Below, piece by piece: positions 24,624 to 36,780 of a DNA stretch of 64,000 nucleotides. Under the pieces are notes generated by a model. It did not search any database and was not told the origin of the DNA. It was given only the letters and a program-made list of their open reading frames with translations. The stretch is from Colocasia esculenta (Eukaryota; Streptophyta; Magnoliopsida; Alismatales; Araceae). Numbering within the stretch: position 1 is the stretch's first letter; each line of letters starts with the position of its first letter. The translations under genes and the position numbers were made by a program. Location of the stretch: NCBI GenBank assembly GCA_014218235.1, contig CM024758.1, positions 71,682,206-71,746,205 on the forward strand, read 5' to 3'.

Positions 24624-25419
24624 AGCAGGGCCCCTATTGCACAGGCATGGGTCAAATGGACCGAAGTCCCATATTGTGCCGAACAAACATGTACATATTA
24701 TGACCACAGAGTTTCAATGACAAGCTCATAGTAATAGCAACATGATCATTCATAGAGTCAAGGTATGACAATAGCTCAAGAGATCAAATGGGCAGTATAA
24801 CGACGTATCTTATGTTCATAATTCATTAATGTCTTGACATGAGTATGACTAATGACAGATCGTATGCAGAACATGTGCTCTCTATCTCCAGGGTACTTCA
24901 TGGTACAACAGCTCGGTCTCTATGTGGGAATCCATAGAGGACGGAGACTTACGGAGGTCTTAAGGAAAAGATTGCTAGTCTGCCAATTCGGAATGACCGG
25001 CAGAGAGCTCCCAACTCACCAAGAAGGGTGTGCCTAATCGTGCAATGTGTGTAAGTGACATGTCACAGATCTTTCCTACTATCTATGCAATTGGCGAATA
25101 AATCACTGAAACATCGGAAAGCATATAACTAAGCAAATCATGATAGAAGTTAACTAACAAGTCCATGCTAACATGTCTTCATCCACAAAATTCACATAAT
25201 CTTATCATTTCAATTTCATAACAAGCTAGATCACAAGGTAATAATCAATGAGCATAAACCACATGTATAAATTAGAATCATATTCATATCATTACCGTTT
25301 TTTCAAGGGCTGATTGCTTTAGGTATATGCACACAATGTAACTCTAAACAACATGCTGACAGATAAAGAAAACTAACATGCTAATCGACTGACTAAAAAG
25401 TATAGTCTTGGGTCGGTCT

Positions 25420-25800
25420 GTGAATCACGTCCTACACAGTGGCGTTTTTCAAAGCACGTGTGTACAGGTAAATAGACCAAACGTGAAGACAATAAAATCG
25501 TGTCGGCCTTGTAGGCCGCCTTTCAAAGTGAATCACGTCGGGTCACCCGACGCGTCATGAATAATCATTAAATATAGATCGGGCGGGAAAACGGCCTGAA
25601 TCACGTCGGGTCATCCTGATGTGATTTAGACTTAGCGCAGACTCCGACGTGGCACGACGAAAACTCATGCACGCGTTGACTGGTAAGTGGGATAATCACG
25701 TCCGACCTCACGGTCATGATTCAAAGAATCGCATCAGCCAAGCCGATGGAAAACAGGCGTGGGAATTGCGTCGCCTGGAGTGGACGTGATTCCAAACCGC
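25420..25800. repeat. AATCACGTCGG motif array
   Basis: About ten copies of GAATCACGTCGG and its variants (AATCGTGTCGG, AATTGCGTCGC, GTGATT in opposite orientation). The homologous array in the sister LTR is at 30020-30390. The motif is CpG-containing with an ACGT core, and copies occur in both orientations. Confidence 0.75.
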
Positions 25801-27628
25801 TGCCGAAAACGTCGAAAAACACAGCGAACCTCTTACCATGCCTATATCTACGTATATAATGACATTAGACAAAATGTTTAACATGAAAGATGACCAGGAC
25901 AACTATTAGAGGAACTTTTATGTTAGGGGTTGGACCTAATTCGGTCTCTAATCTTGTGAAAAACATGGAGAAGGTAGAAGCCAAGTGCAACCTGAAAACA
26001 TAGTATCATGCAGCGGCTCTCTTACCATGCTTATAACTCTCTAACTAATGACTTTTAGACAAAATGTTCAACATAAAACATGACGAGGACTACTAGTAAC
26101 ATAACGTTCATGATGGGGGTTTAGTCTAATTCGGTCTCGAATCACAGCATAATAAGAAGAACATAGAAAAGCCCTAACTGTGCGCGACTTAGGGAAAATG
26201 AATAATACTCAATGTATACTCCATGAAATTAGGCAAATCAAGTGCAAATGAACCTAGACTCGCAGATCTACAAGATGGTATTGGATTTATTTAATCTTGG
26301 CCCGAGAACACCTACCTTATGAAGATCTAAGACCAGTCGATGTTCTGGATGCAGCAGAGGTTGAAGGGGGATGAAGCTCCGGTCCCAACCTTTCCTCTCC
26401 TCGTCTGGTGCCCTAGCCGGCCTCCAAACGACCCCAAACTCATTGCCAAACCTTCCCCAATAGTTTAGTGATGAGTCTTAGATTTAGGGTGTAATTACAT
26501 GTCCTAATGGGACTAGGAAAGGGGCTGCGAATTCTGCTTGGCCCTTCCATGTTTGGGATTCTCCCACCCAATTAGAGTGGCAAAGGGTTTAGGAAACCAC
26601 CTCTTAGGGTTAAGTCCGGTTTGCTTACCTTGCATGACTAATTACCTTAATGTTTAACCCTGATTTGCCCTTCCTAATTATTGCATATTTACAGGTGCGA
26701 ATTTCTGAGTATTTTCATGTTCCAATTTTTATTGGGCTAAAAGTGATTCATTGGCCAATTTCATTAATGGGTCACTAATACATAATGTTGGAAGTCTCTC
26801 CAACCTATTTATTTAATTTATGGTCACGTCATTTTTCTGCGTTAACAATTTTACGACTTGGTTTTCTAATTTGGGTAATTAGTCCCGTGTGATGTACACT
26901 TGACCAATCGGATTTTTTCTTGCACGAATTTCTTCGTGGAACACTTAAGGATAACATTTGGGGTTGATTTATAATTTTTACGGAATTTTTCAATGTGTTC
27001 TCACGTACGATAGTGGAACGTATGTTCTACCATTCGATAATACGGAAATTATTTATTTACTTTTCATACTTGATTTATTCATAGGTCATAAGTTATCCAT
27101 TGGTCCAATTTATTTTATGGACTATCCCCACATATTGTTTGGAGTCAACCATAAATTTTTAATTTAGTTATGATCTCATTTTATACACATGATAATAGAT
27201 TTTCCAACTTATTCCTAATTACGATAATAAGTCACAATAACTCTTAAATATACCCCAAATGACTTTTATTGACCCAAATTTCTTGATGGATCGTAGAGGA
27301 TATTATTTGAAGTCCATCTATGATTTTTATTTAATTTTCTGGCTCCTCTAAGTATGAGTGATAATGATTTCCCGACTTATTCCCTGATTACGATACTCGG
27401 TCGCAAAACGCCTTAAACTTGGACTATCCGTTTTTCCTTTGCACGAATTTCTCTGTGGGTCATTAGGGAGTATTATTTAGAGTTGAACTATGGTTTTTAT
27501 GAAATTTTCTAATGGGTTTTTGTATGTATGATAATGGCACGTGCATTTTTTTACTATTTCACTAATTTTGAATTTATCGTTTTCATTTATTTCTAATTTT
27601 CTAATTACTAAATTTCCAGGGTGTTACA

Positions 27629-27645
27629 TCCTCCCCCACTTAAAA
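27629..27645 (-). other. Polypurine tract of the 20109-32217 element
   Basis: On the minus strand the sequence AAGTGGGGGAGGA precedes TGTAACACCC. This is the expected purine tract and start of the 3' LTR. Confidence 0.8.
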
Positions 27646-27799
27646 GAATTTAGTCCCCAATTCACTTGTGTTTTATGAGTTGGACTTACAGAGAATTAAA
27701 TTGAGAATTGCTCATAATATAATGATTTATTAGTGATGTAACTTCAAGGTCAAATAAAAGTGAGTTATAAAAAAATACCTCTTTCATACCTCCTTTCTT

Positions 27800-28150
27800 G
27801 GTTTGTTCTGTCATTTATTCCCCGAGCTTGATTTCTCCTTTGGGCAATCCTTAACCTTGTGGTCTTGGCTACCACAACAGAAACATTTGTCCTGAAATTT
27901 CCAGCACTCGTCGGACTGATGATTTATTTGTTGCAATGCTGGCATCTTTCTGCAGGAGCGGGAACTAGTTTCTTATTACACTTCTTGCACTTCTTTCTCT
28001 TTTGTGATTTGTTACTATTGTTGGGCCGTTTCTCTCTGGCTATAGGTTTGGAGTTTCCTGTGGTTGTAATTTGTTCTTTCTATTAGTTTCACCAACTCCT
28101 TGTCACCCATAGACTTTTCCTTACATTTGTATCTCCCTTAGCCATTATTA
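27800..28150 (-). pseudogene. gag: Gag remnant with CCHC zinc knuckles
   Basis: On the minus strand a first knuckle-like piece (CKKC, then RCQHC) is followed by a stop, and in a shifted frame by SDECWKFQDKCFCCGSQDHK with the complete spacing C-X2-C-X4-H-X4-C (CFCCGSQDHKVKDC). This resembles the CW...GKCYGCGQKGH region of the Tekay-like gag at 53048-53380. The upstream gag core is absent and nothing of Pol is present. It is the only protein trace in this element and explains its Gypsy affinity. Confidence 0.75.
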
Positions 28151-28469
28151 GGGTATCCTCTAACATTTGAGCAGCTTGTCGTAGTGCTTTGGTTAATCGT
28201 TGGACCGATCTCTGTCCATCCATAGATGGTATAGGTATATCCTCCATTGCTGTTTATTAAGTTCCTTCAAAAAAAATTATCACCCGGTCAGTCTTCTTTA
28301 CTCCTTGTTAATACTTGTAATCTTACAATATTTAGTTACTAAATAAGATTTTGAACTTAGCCCATGTTTCTACCCAATCTCACCAGGTAGGTATAGAATT
28401 CTTGACAAAAGCTGAGGGTTCTAATGACACTTATCCTATCATTCTTGATCGCTAGGACTTAGGGAAAGC

Positions 28470-28486
28470 CCAGCTCTGATACCAAC
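28470..28486 (-). other. Primer binding site of the 20109-32217 element
   Basis: On the minus strand AGTTGGTATCAGAGCTG follows the LTR end at 28487. Initiator-Met tRNA type. The preceding stretch 28150-28470 holds no recognisable domain. Confidence 0.85.
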
Positions 28487-31400
28487 TGTCACACCCCGAT
28501 ATTTAGCAACGGAATAAATACCGAGGTGTGTGAACGATACAAATAGACGTATCACAGTTAAATAACGCAGAGTCACAATTGAATATAATAACACAGTGGA
28601 AACTATAATATTGTCATAAAAGTACTCCTTATTCCATTCATTCAACTAATTAAAAACCTTACATCAATCGAGCCAATCAAAGGGCCCATTATTCAATAAA
28701 ATGTTCACTATTACATCGACTACTCAAAAACTATTCCTAGACTATAAACTCCTCATATGGCGGGTGCTCATCACTCTTGCCCTGCCCCATCTGACTCCTC
28801 TGGCTCCTCATCACTACCTGAAAAGGACAGGATGATAGGGGTGAACGAACTAGCTCGGTAGGATTTACATCTCAATATTGTGCGGGCACTAATATACATG
28901 TTTAACATTTTAAATAGGTAGATATGCACATGAACATGATGACAATGCATGCTTTTCTAACAAGTTGAACAGCATAATAGAACGGATGTCATATCAAATC
29001 AAATATCGAGTTGCATATACAAAGGACACATATTTCAGAGTAGAATCACATCAAAATGAATTGGCCATATTCATACAGATATCATGTATTCACATGAACA
29101 GACGTATCATATCAAATCTTATCATATCATATCAAATGAAGGCACATTCGCACAAATTTTACGTATTCGTTGTGCTATGCCAAGCACCAGAAGTCTATAC
29201 TCCCATGGTTAATAGGTACGTTGGGGCGCTCCTCCCCAGGACCAGACAGGGACCCTATTGTACAGACATTTGTCAAATGGACCGAGTCCCATATTGTGCC
29301 GAACAAACATATACATATTATGGCCACAGAGTTTCAATGACAAGCTCATAGTAATAGGGACATGATCATTCATAGAGTCAAGGTGTGACAATAGCTCAAG
29401 AGATTAAATGGGCAGTATAACGACGTATCTTATGTTTCATAATTCATTAATGTCTTGACATGAGAATGACTAATGACAGATCGTACGTGGAACATGTGCT
29501 CTCTATCTCCAGGGTACTTCATGGTACAACCAGCTCGGTCTTTATGTGGGAATCCATAGAGGACAGAGACTTACGGAGGTCTTAAGGAAAAGATCGCTAG
29601 TCTACCAATTCAGAATGACCGGCAGAGAGCTCCCAATTCCCAAGAAGGGTGTGCCTAATCGTGCAAGTGTGTAAGTGACGTGTCACGGATCTTTCCCAAT
29701 ATGTATGCAATTGGTGAATAAATCACTGAAACATCGGAAAGCATATAACTAAGCAAATCATGATAGAAGTTAACTAACAAGTCCATGCTAACATGTCTTC
29801 ATCCACATATTCACATCAATTCTATCATTTCAATTTCATAACAAGCTAGATCACATGGTAAATGACATGTTACAAATTAGAATCATATTCATATCATTAC
29901 CGTTTTTCAATGGTTGATTGCTTTTAGGTCTATGCACATAATGTAACTCTAAGCAACATGCTGAAGACAGAAAGAAAACTAACATGCTAACTGACTGACT
30001 AAAACATATAGTCTTCGGTCGGTCTGTGAATCGCGTCCTACACAGTGGACGTTTTTCAAAGCATGGTGTACAGGTAAACAGACCAAACGTGAAGACAAGA
30101 AAATCACGTCGGCCTTGCAGGCCTCCTTTCAAAGTGAATCACGTCGGGTCATCCCGACGCGTTTATGAATAATCATTAAATACAGATCAGGTGGGAAAAC
30201 GGCCTGAATCGCGTCGGGTCATCCTGATGCGATTCAGACTTAGCGCAGACTTCCACACGGCACGGAAACTCACACGCACATTGATCGGTTAGTGAGATAA
30301 TCACATCTGAACTCATGGTCGTGATTCAGAGAATCATGTCGGCCCAAGCCGACAGGAATCGCGTCGCCGGGAGTGGACGCGATTCCAAACGCTGCTCGAA
30401 AAACGCTGGAAAACATAGTGAACCCTTACGATGCTTATATCTCCCTATCTAATGACATTTAGACAAACATTTAACATGAACGATGACCAGGACAACCAGT
30501 AGAAGAACTTTGATGCTGGGGTTTCACCTAATTCGGTCTAGAATCTCGTGAAAAACATAGAGAACATAGAAGCCAAGTGCAACCTGAAAACGCAGTATCA
30601 TGTAGCGGCTCTATTACCACAGTTATAACTCTTTAAGTAATGACTTTTAGACAAAATGTTCAACACAAAACATGACGAGGACTATTAGTAGCATAATGTT
30701 CATGATGGGGGTTTAGTCTAATTTGGTCTCAAATCACGTGCATAATAAAAAGAACGTAGAAAGCCCTAACTATGCGCGACTTAGGGAAAAAGACTAATAC
30801 TCAATGTATACTCCATAAAAAATTAGTCAAATTAAGTGCAAATGAACCTAGACTCGCAGCTCTGCAAGATGGTATTGGTTTTATTTAATCTTGGCCCGAG
30901 AACACCTACCTTTATGAAGATCTAAGACTAGTCAACGATCAGGATGCAGCAGAGGATGAAGGGGGATGAAGCTCCGGTTCCTAGCCTTTCCTCTCCTCGT
31001 CTGGTGCCCTAGCCGGCCTCCAAACGACCCCAACTCGTTGCCAAACCTTCCCCAAGAGTTTAGTGATGAGTTCTTATAGATTTAGGGTGTAATTACATGT
31101 CCTAATGAGACTAAGAAAGGGGCTGTGAATTCTGCTTGGCCCTTCCATGTTTTAGGATTCTCCCACCCAATTAAAGTGGCAACGGGTGAGGAAACCACCT
31201 CTTAGGGTTAGGTCCGGTTTTGCTTACCTTGCGTGGCTAATTACCTTAATTTTTAACCCTGATTGCCCTTCCTAATTATTGCATATTACAGGTGCGAATT
31301 TCTGAGTATTTTCATGTTCCAATTTTATTATTGGGCTAAAAGTGATCCATTGGCCCAATTTCATTATTGGGTCACTAATACATAATGTTGGAAGTCTCTC

Positions 31401-32217
31401 CAACCTATTTATTTGATTTATGGTCACGTCATTTTTCCGCATTAACAATTTTATGGCTTGGTTTCCTAATTTGGGTAATTAGTCACATGTGATGTACACT
31501 TGACCAATCGGATTTTTTCGTTGCACGAATTTATTCATGGAACACTTAAGGATAATATTTGGGGTTGATTTATAATTTTTACGAAATTTTTCGATGTGTT
31601 TCTCACGTACGATAGTGGAACGTATGTTGTACCATTCCGATAATACAAAAATTATTTATTTGCTATTTTCATACTTGAATATGTTGGGTCATAAGTTATC
31701 CATTGGTCCAATTTATTTTATGGACTATCCCCACATATTGTTGGAGTCAACCATAATTTTTAATTTAGTTATGATCTCATTTTATACACATGATAATAGA
31801 TTTTCCAACTTATTTCCTAATTACGATAATAAGTCACAATAACTCTTAAATATACCCAAATGACTTTTAGACCCAAATTTCTTGATGGATCATTAGAGGA
31901 ATATTGAAGTCCATCTATGATTTTTATTTAATTTTCTGGCTCCTCTAAGTATGTGTGATAATGATTTCCTGACTTATTCCTTGATTACGATACTTAGTCG
32001 CAAAACGCCTTAAACTTGGACTATCCGATTTCCTTTGCACGAATTTCTCCGTGGGTCATTAGGGAGTATTATTAGAGTTGAACTATAGTTTTATGAAATT
32101 TTCAATGGTTTGTATGTATGATAATGGCACGCTGCATTTTTTTTCATTTCACTAATATTGAATTTATCATTTTCAATTTATTCTAATTTCTAATTACCAA
32201 ATTTTCAGGGTGTTACA
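28487..32217 (-). repeat. 5' LTR (element orientation) of the 20109-32217 element
   Basis: A 3731-bp uninterrupted LTR from TGTCACACCCCGATATTTAG to AGGGTGTTACA. It is the reference that shows where the solo LTR entered the sister copy. It has many point changes and small indels relative to that copy, so the insertion is older than C1. Confidence 0.88.
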
Positions 32218-32605
32218 CTCGTCGTCGCGGGAGTCGGTGTCGACGAGGCGGCTGTGGTGCCGTGTGTTGTCACAGTGTTGGGTTCTCATATTGGAGAATG
32301 TTGGGTTACAACAAGTGCTTAAATGTTTTTGATGATGAGCAATACTAATTGATGTTATGTGAAATGTTCACAAATGGTATGTTTGTTTTTGATGATGAAC
32401 ATTTCATGAACAAGACAAAATTGTTGTGTTATGAATGTGTGAAACATGATGAGAATGACAATTGGATGCAAATGAAACACATGTTTTATATGTTCATTAT
32501 CTCTCACTAATTATGTCTTTTAATGTAGGTGAGATTCCATGCAAGACAAAGCCCAAAATCCAAGTGCAAAAGAACAAGACAAGTTGCTGAAATAGTGCAC
32601 CTGTC

Positions 32606-32776
32606 AACAGATGACAGTGCATCTGTCAACAGATGAATAGTGCATCTGATGCATCTGTCGACAGATGATTTTCGCCTGTCGACAGATACACTCAGAAATC
32701 TATTTCCAGAAAGCCCAGTCTTCCGGTTCTTGCAAACCTGTCAGCATCTGTCGACAGCAGCAAGTCGGCTGTCGAC
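32606..32776. repeat. CTGTCGACAG palindrome array, C1 LTR
   Basis: Four GTCGAC sites (32657, 32678, 32750, 32771) and at least two CTGTCAACAG variants near 32606 and 32626. All sit 90-260 bp upstream of the TATA box. The same array is in the 3' LTR at 37784-37954. Confidence 0.88.
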
Positions 32777-32865
32777 AGACGGAGTTTTGGGAAGATCTAA
32801 TGGCCAGGATATGATCTATATTTTGGTGTTTCCTTTTAGCACGACTCTCTATGCTTGGACACCAC

Positions 32866-32874
32866 TATATATGG
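32866..32874 (+). promoter_or_regulatory. C1 LTR TATA box
   Basis: TATATATGG, repeated at 38044-38052 in the 3' LTR. Its position between the palindrome array and the hairpin-rich leader matches the other Copia LTRs here. Confidence 0.55.
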
Positions 32875-33174
32875 ATCATATGAGGCTATTTTCGCAGCAA
32901 GGAGCCACCATACCAAAACCCTAAGCAAAGGTCAAGATCAAGGCTTTCTTCCTGCTGCCCTGCTTCATCTCTCTGCCCAGAACAAAGAAGAACAACCTTC
33001 CAAGCGGAGTTGAAGCCGGTTCGTCCGTGGTTCAAGCTTCTCCATCAACTGATACTTGTCAAGACGAAGCTTGGAGTCTTCTGGACGACCAACGAGAAGA
33101 GATCTACATCGGGATTTGATTCTTCATCTCAAAACTCTTCTCCTTTCACTACTTTCATATATCTGTGTGTGTGC

Positions 33175-33371
33175 ACTGATTTGAGATCAGTACGTGGATG
33201 TTGTGGAAGTGTGGATTGTTGTTCTGATTGCGTGTTTGCATCAGACAACGTGTGTGTGGTGTGTTGGTCAGATCAAGGCTAGAGGATCTGATCTTTTGGG
33301 ACTTGATCTAGCGTGTGTGTGTGTGGTTGAGCCGGTGTGCTCGTGTGTGTGTTGTACTCAGTTCTTGAGTA
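33175..33371 (+). other. Hairpin array in C1 leader
   Basis: ACTGAT/ATCAGT (33175-33191), TCTGATTGC/GCATCAGA with one bulge (33223-33245), AGATCA/TGATCT (33270-33294), GAGC/GCTC (33329-33342) and TACTCA/TGAGTA (33355-33371). Downstream of the TATA box and upstream of the primer site. Confidence 0.65.
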
Positions 33372-33670
33372 GTGTGTCCTCACTGTGTGGGGGGTGGACG
33401 TAGGAGTCACATGGTGTGATCTCCGAACCACCTAAAAAATCCCTTGTGCACTGTGGTTTGACTTGTGGTTTGCATTATGTTGCGCTAGATGCATGCTAGG
33501 GATTTCGTTCACACACTACTGTTAATCTATTCACACACATTACATCAGATCAAAGGGGTTTTAATTGAGTAGATCTTTTAATCCGAAGTAGTTTTTAAAT
33601 TGCTTAAGTTTCCGCTGCAAATCTATTCAACCCCCCCTTCTAGCTTTGCCATCACCGAGTATCCGATCCT

Positions 33671-33922
33671 AACAATTGGTATCAGAGCAGGTTCTTTGTT
33701 TATCGGTACTGATTTGGCAGATCTATTTTTGTGCACTTAATTGCTCTGATTCCTAACAATTGGTATCAGAGCAGGTTCTTTGTTTATCGGTACTGATTTG
33801 GCAGATCTATTTTTGTGCACTTAATTGCTCTGATTCCTAACAATTGGTATCAGAGCAGGTTTTCTGTTCAACGATTGTGATTTGGCATATCTGTTTATGT
33901 GTGATTAATTGCTCTGATCGGG
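33671..33922 (+). repeat. Triplicated primer-binding-site unit of C1
   Basis: AACAATTGGTATCAGAGCAG starts at 33671, 33755 and 33839, an exact period of 84 bp. Units one and two are identical by eye. Unit three keeps the primer site but is diverged after it. Each unit contains a full TGGTATCAGAG plus the last bases of the LTR (CCTAACA). Confidence 0.92.
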
Positions 33923-33993
33923 TTTATAATTGATTCTGAACTGATCTGATTACTTTGGTTGTTGGTTTATTAATCTACAACATACTCAGAAAT

Positions 33994-35430
33994 ATGTCTG
34001 AGTTGTCGAGTATCATAAATAGACCAATGATTATTGAGTTTGATAACCATGTTGATAAAATGCAGGACTCCTTTAAGAAGACAAGCAAGATTGCAAATAA
34101 AGCCAAAGACAAATGCTTCATGGCCCTTGGCAGCTCCAGAGGTTCTCCTAGTTCAGACAAATCTGAAAGATCATATCTGTCAGAGAAGTCAAGAAACTCT
34201 CAAAGGTCAGGTAAATCCAATTTAGACCCATTTGACGCATCAATATCTAATTCTGATTCAGAAGATGATATTTCCTATGATGAGTTAATAGAATGCTATG
34301 AGCACTTGTCCAATCAACTTAAGAAGGTAAAAACTCAAAACAAGAAGCTAAAAGAAAAATTGGATAAGAATGAAATGAGAATTGATAATGCTCAAGCATT
34401 TTATGAAGAAAATGAAAAATTGAAAATGGAGAATGAAAATTGGAAAAGGAAGTCAAAAACTATGAAATCAAGTTTTCTAAGTTGAAAGAAGATCATGATC
34501 ATGTGGAATCTGAAAATTCTGATTTGAAAAATCAAAATGAAAAATTGATTGATCATAATGAGAATCTCAAATTTGATAATGATCAATTGAACAAACAAAT
34601 CTCCAACATGGCTCATGATCACCAAATAAAAGAAAAATGCAATCAACTGTTTGAGGAGAATAATCATCTGAAAAAGAAGATTGAAGGCTTGTATCATAAC
34701 AGACCATTAAATGATGAATGGAACAATGCTAAGCAAAAATTGCTGACTTGGAAAATCAAATTGTTCAAAGTGAAATTGAAAAGAACAAAATACAAAATGG
34801 TCTGGATGTCATGAAAAGCCAACTTCTAACTTCTGAAAAAGAAATTGTTACATTGAAAGTTGAAAAGAAAAATTGAACAAAAAAGCTCCAAATAGGAAGA
34901 ATCATGTTTCAATTGAAAACCAAAAGAAGAAATGGAAAAGAAAACAAGAGTCTACAGGGTCTCTACACCTCCTCCAGAGGCCCAGAATGTTTCAAGGAAA
35001 TCTCCAACTCCACATCACGCCAAGAGATACCAAAGGGTACCACCTCCTTTTTCTCAACCCAAGGTACTCTAAAGGATCTCAGAGATTCCAGCAAATGCAA
35101 TCACACTATGGTAAGCTCCAGGTAAATGCTCAACCTGTTTGCTACAAATGCAATAAACTTGGTCATCTTGCTAAATTCTGCTGGAAGAAAAATCAACACT
35201 CTCATAAAAATCATGATGTTGTGCATGCTTCAAAGCTCCATAATAATCCATGTGTTCATACACACAAGGATAAACATGTTCATAAAGATCAGAAATTTCA
35301 TGTATCTATAACAGGAAAACTGCACAAAACAACAAAAATCCAAAATCAAATCACTTTGGATTTTGAAATCTTTGTTATATCCTAACCTTAATGTCGTTGC
35401 AGGACCCAAGCAAGTGTGGGTCCCAAAACA
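33994..35430 (+). pseudogene. gag: C1 Gag C-terminal region with coiled coil and zinc knuckle
   Basis: The chosen start (MSELSSIINRPM at 33994) is the first Met with coding character. The UBN2 core expected at the Gag N-terminus is missing. The first segment to 34485 is Ser/Asp-rich and leads into a coiled coil (YDELIECYEHLSNQLKK onward). A frame change near 34450 continues the coiled coil in 34440-34814, and another near 34830 leads to 34873-35385. That segment has a zinc knuckle CYKCNKLGHLAKFC at 35139-35186. The box GPKQVWVPKQA follows near 35402 in a further frame. This is the region that precedes protease in SIRE-like elements. Confidence 0.8.
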
Positions 35431-35469
35431 AGCTTGATCAACAAGCTGAGATGTCTTGCACCCAAAAAT

Positions 35470-35520
35470 TAGAAATGGATTCATGACATTGGCTGTGCAA
35501 GGCAAGAAATGATGGAGAAC
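35470..35520 (+). pseudogene. pol: C1 protease start, decayed
   Basis: WIHDIGCARQEMMENK stands where this family normally has a D-S-G-C-S-R-H-M-T active-site block. The catalytic Asp remains but the flanking Ser, His and Thr are changed. Pol sequence ends here. Confidence 0.6.
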
Positions 35521-36145
35521 AAAGGTAACTGTTTTTACTATGATTGAAGACTGTTCAGGTAAAATCTCCCTATCACTTCATATATGAACTGCTGAAATTG
35601 AAATGGATTCTTACCTTTATCTGAGCAATGCAAAATGTGTCTTAATGCTACCCCACATGACAATGCCTCTTAGCAATTGGAATCATGCCATCTTGCTTGC
35701 ATAACTGTGCACATGACCTCTTGGTATATCAAATGATGACATGTGGAAAAACAAGTTATGCTTGTTTGGAAACTATCATTATGCGTGAGTAAAATACTCC
35801 GCCAAGTACCAAAAGTCATGTAATACATAAGGCTAGTTGTGTGCTTAATAACGTGTGAATTGCTTGATACATTTTCTATGCATATGTTATGGGGGAGTAA
35901 GTTTGAAAATGCTCATGAATGCTCATGAAATTTGTGTGCAACTGCTTGTGATGAATGTCTAAATCATGATTGAATTGCTTGAATGTTATCTCATCACATG
36001 CACACATTATGGGGGAGTAAGTTTAAGGCTAGGTGAGTGAAATTCATAAGGGATACCCTTCATATTCAATGTGTACTTATCCCTCAATCTTATGGTTCAA
36101 ATCACTCTCAATTCAAAGCCTTAAAACTGAAGTTTCAAAGCCCCT

Positions 36146-36328
36146 GTCGACAGCCCCAAACAGCCTGTCGACAGATATGGCCTCACAGAACCAAGAAATT
36201 GGACTCTGTGTGCTTCTGTCGACAGACAAAAGTCCTTCTGTCGACAGCTTTACTCAATTCCTGATTTCCCAGAACCCCAACTGCTCTGTCTGAGTGCATC
36301 TGTCGACAGACACTCCCTTGCTGTCGAC
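36146..36328. repeat. CTGTCGACAG palindrome array, C1 internal
   Basis: Six GTCGAC sites (36146, 36167, 36218, 36240, 36302, 36323), most within CTGTCGACAG. Same motif as the LTR array of this element but with different spacers. Confidence 0.9.
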
Positions 36329-36780
36329 AGATACACATTTTCTGTAAATTCTTCATCCTTCTTCATAATTTCTTCATGAGTATGTTCATATCATTGATGC
36401 AAGGGGAGAATTGGGTATAAATATTCATTATAACCTTTCATCCTCACATAGTATCAAAGTCATATGGTTAATCACAATGATTTTGAAATAATATTTTGAG
36501 ATTGAGTCTAGGTTGTATCATCTAGAAAACATTGAACAAATCTAATGATTTTAACCTAACTCACTTGAATAACTCCCTTGTGGATGATCATGTTCTATAT
36601 GGATTGACAAGTAAGAAGGTTTTTGAACTTAATGTCTTTGCATTGGCCTTTGACCTTAATAAACCTTTTGAACTTGATTTTCCAACTTAAAAAAAAAGAG
36701 AAAAGCTACCTATTTCTAAAGTCAAAAATTAAAAAAAAAACAAATATGTGAATTGGGACAAAGGCAGAGCAATGATGAGT

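Larger units (their letters stand above)
20109..27628 (-). repeat. 3' LTR (element orientation) of the 20109-32217 element, split by a solo LTR
   Basis: Starts TGTCACGCCCCGATATTTAG and ends GGTGTTACA. Interrupted by 20865-24623. It aligns throughout with 28487-32217, including the block of GAATCACGTCGG motifs (about 25420-25800 here) and the AT-rich part from 26700 on. Confidence 0.88.
20109..32217 (-). mobile_element. Non-autonomous Gypsy-like element with short gag-remnant interior
   Basis: Two LTR copies (20109-27628 after removal of a solo LTR, about 3.76 kb; and 28487-32217, 3.73 kb) flank an 858-bp interior. The flanks are CTCAT (20104-20108) and CTCGT (32218-32222), a target duplication with one C-to-T type change seen as G-to-A. 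The empty site is the GTCGTCGCGG block of the LARD 5' LTR. On the minus strand the primer site is at 28470-28486 and the purine tract is next to 27628. The interior holds only a gag remnant with zinc knuckles, so Pol had to come from elsewhere. Confidence 0.88.
32276..33674 (+). repeat. C1 5' LTR
   Basis: TGTTGGGTTC to GATCCTAACA, 1399 bp. It contains the CTGTCGACAG array (32606-32776), the TATA box (32866) and a run of short inverted repeats (33175-33371). Confidence 0.93.

Noticed and set aside
33671..33770. Possible tRNA gene because of repeated TGGTATCAGAG
   Set aside because: This is the complement of a tRNA 3' end used as a primer site; no cloverleaf can be drawn.
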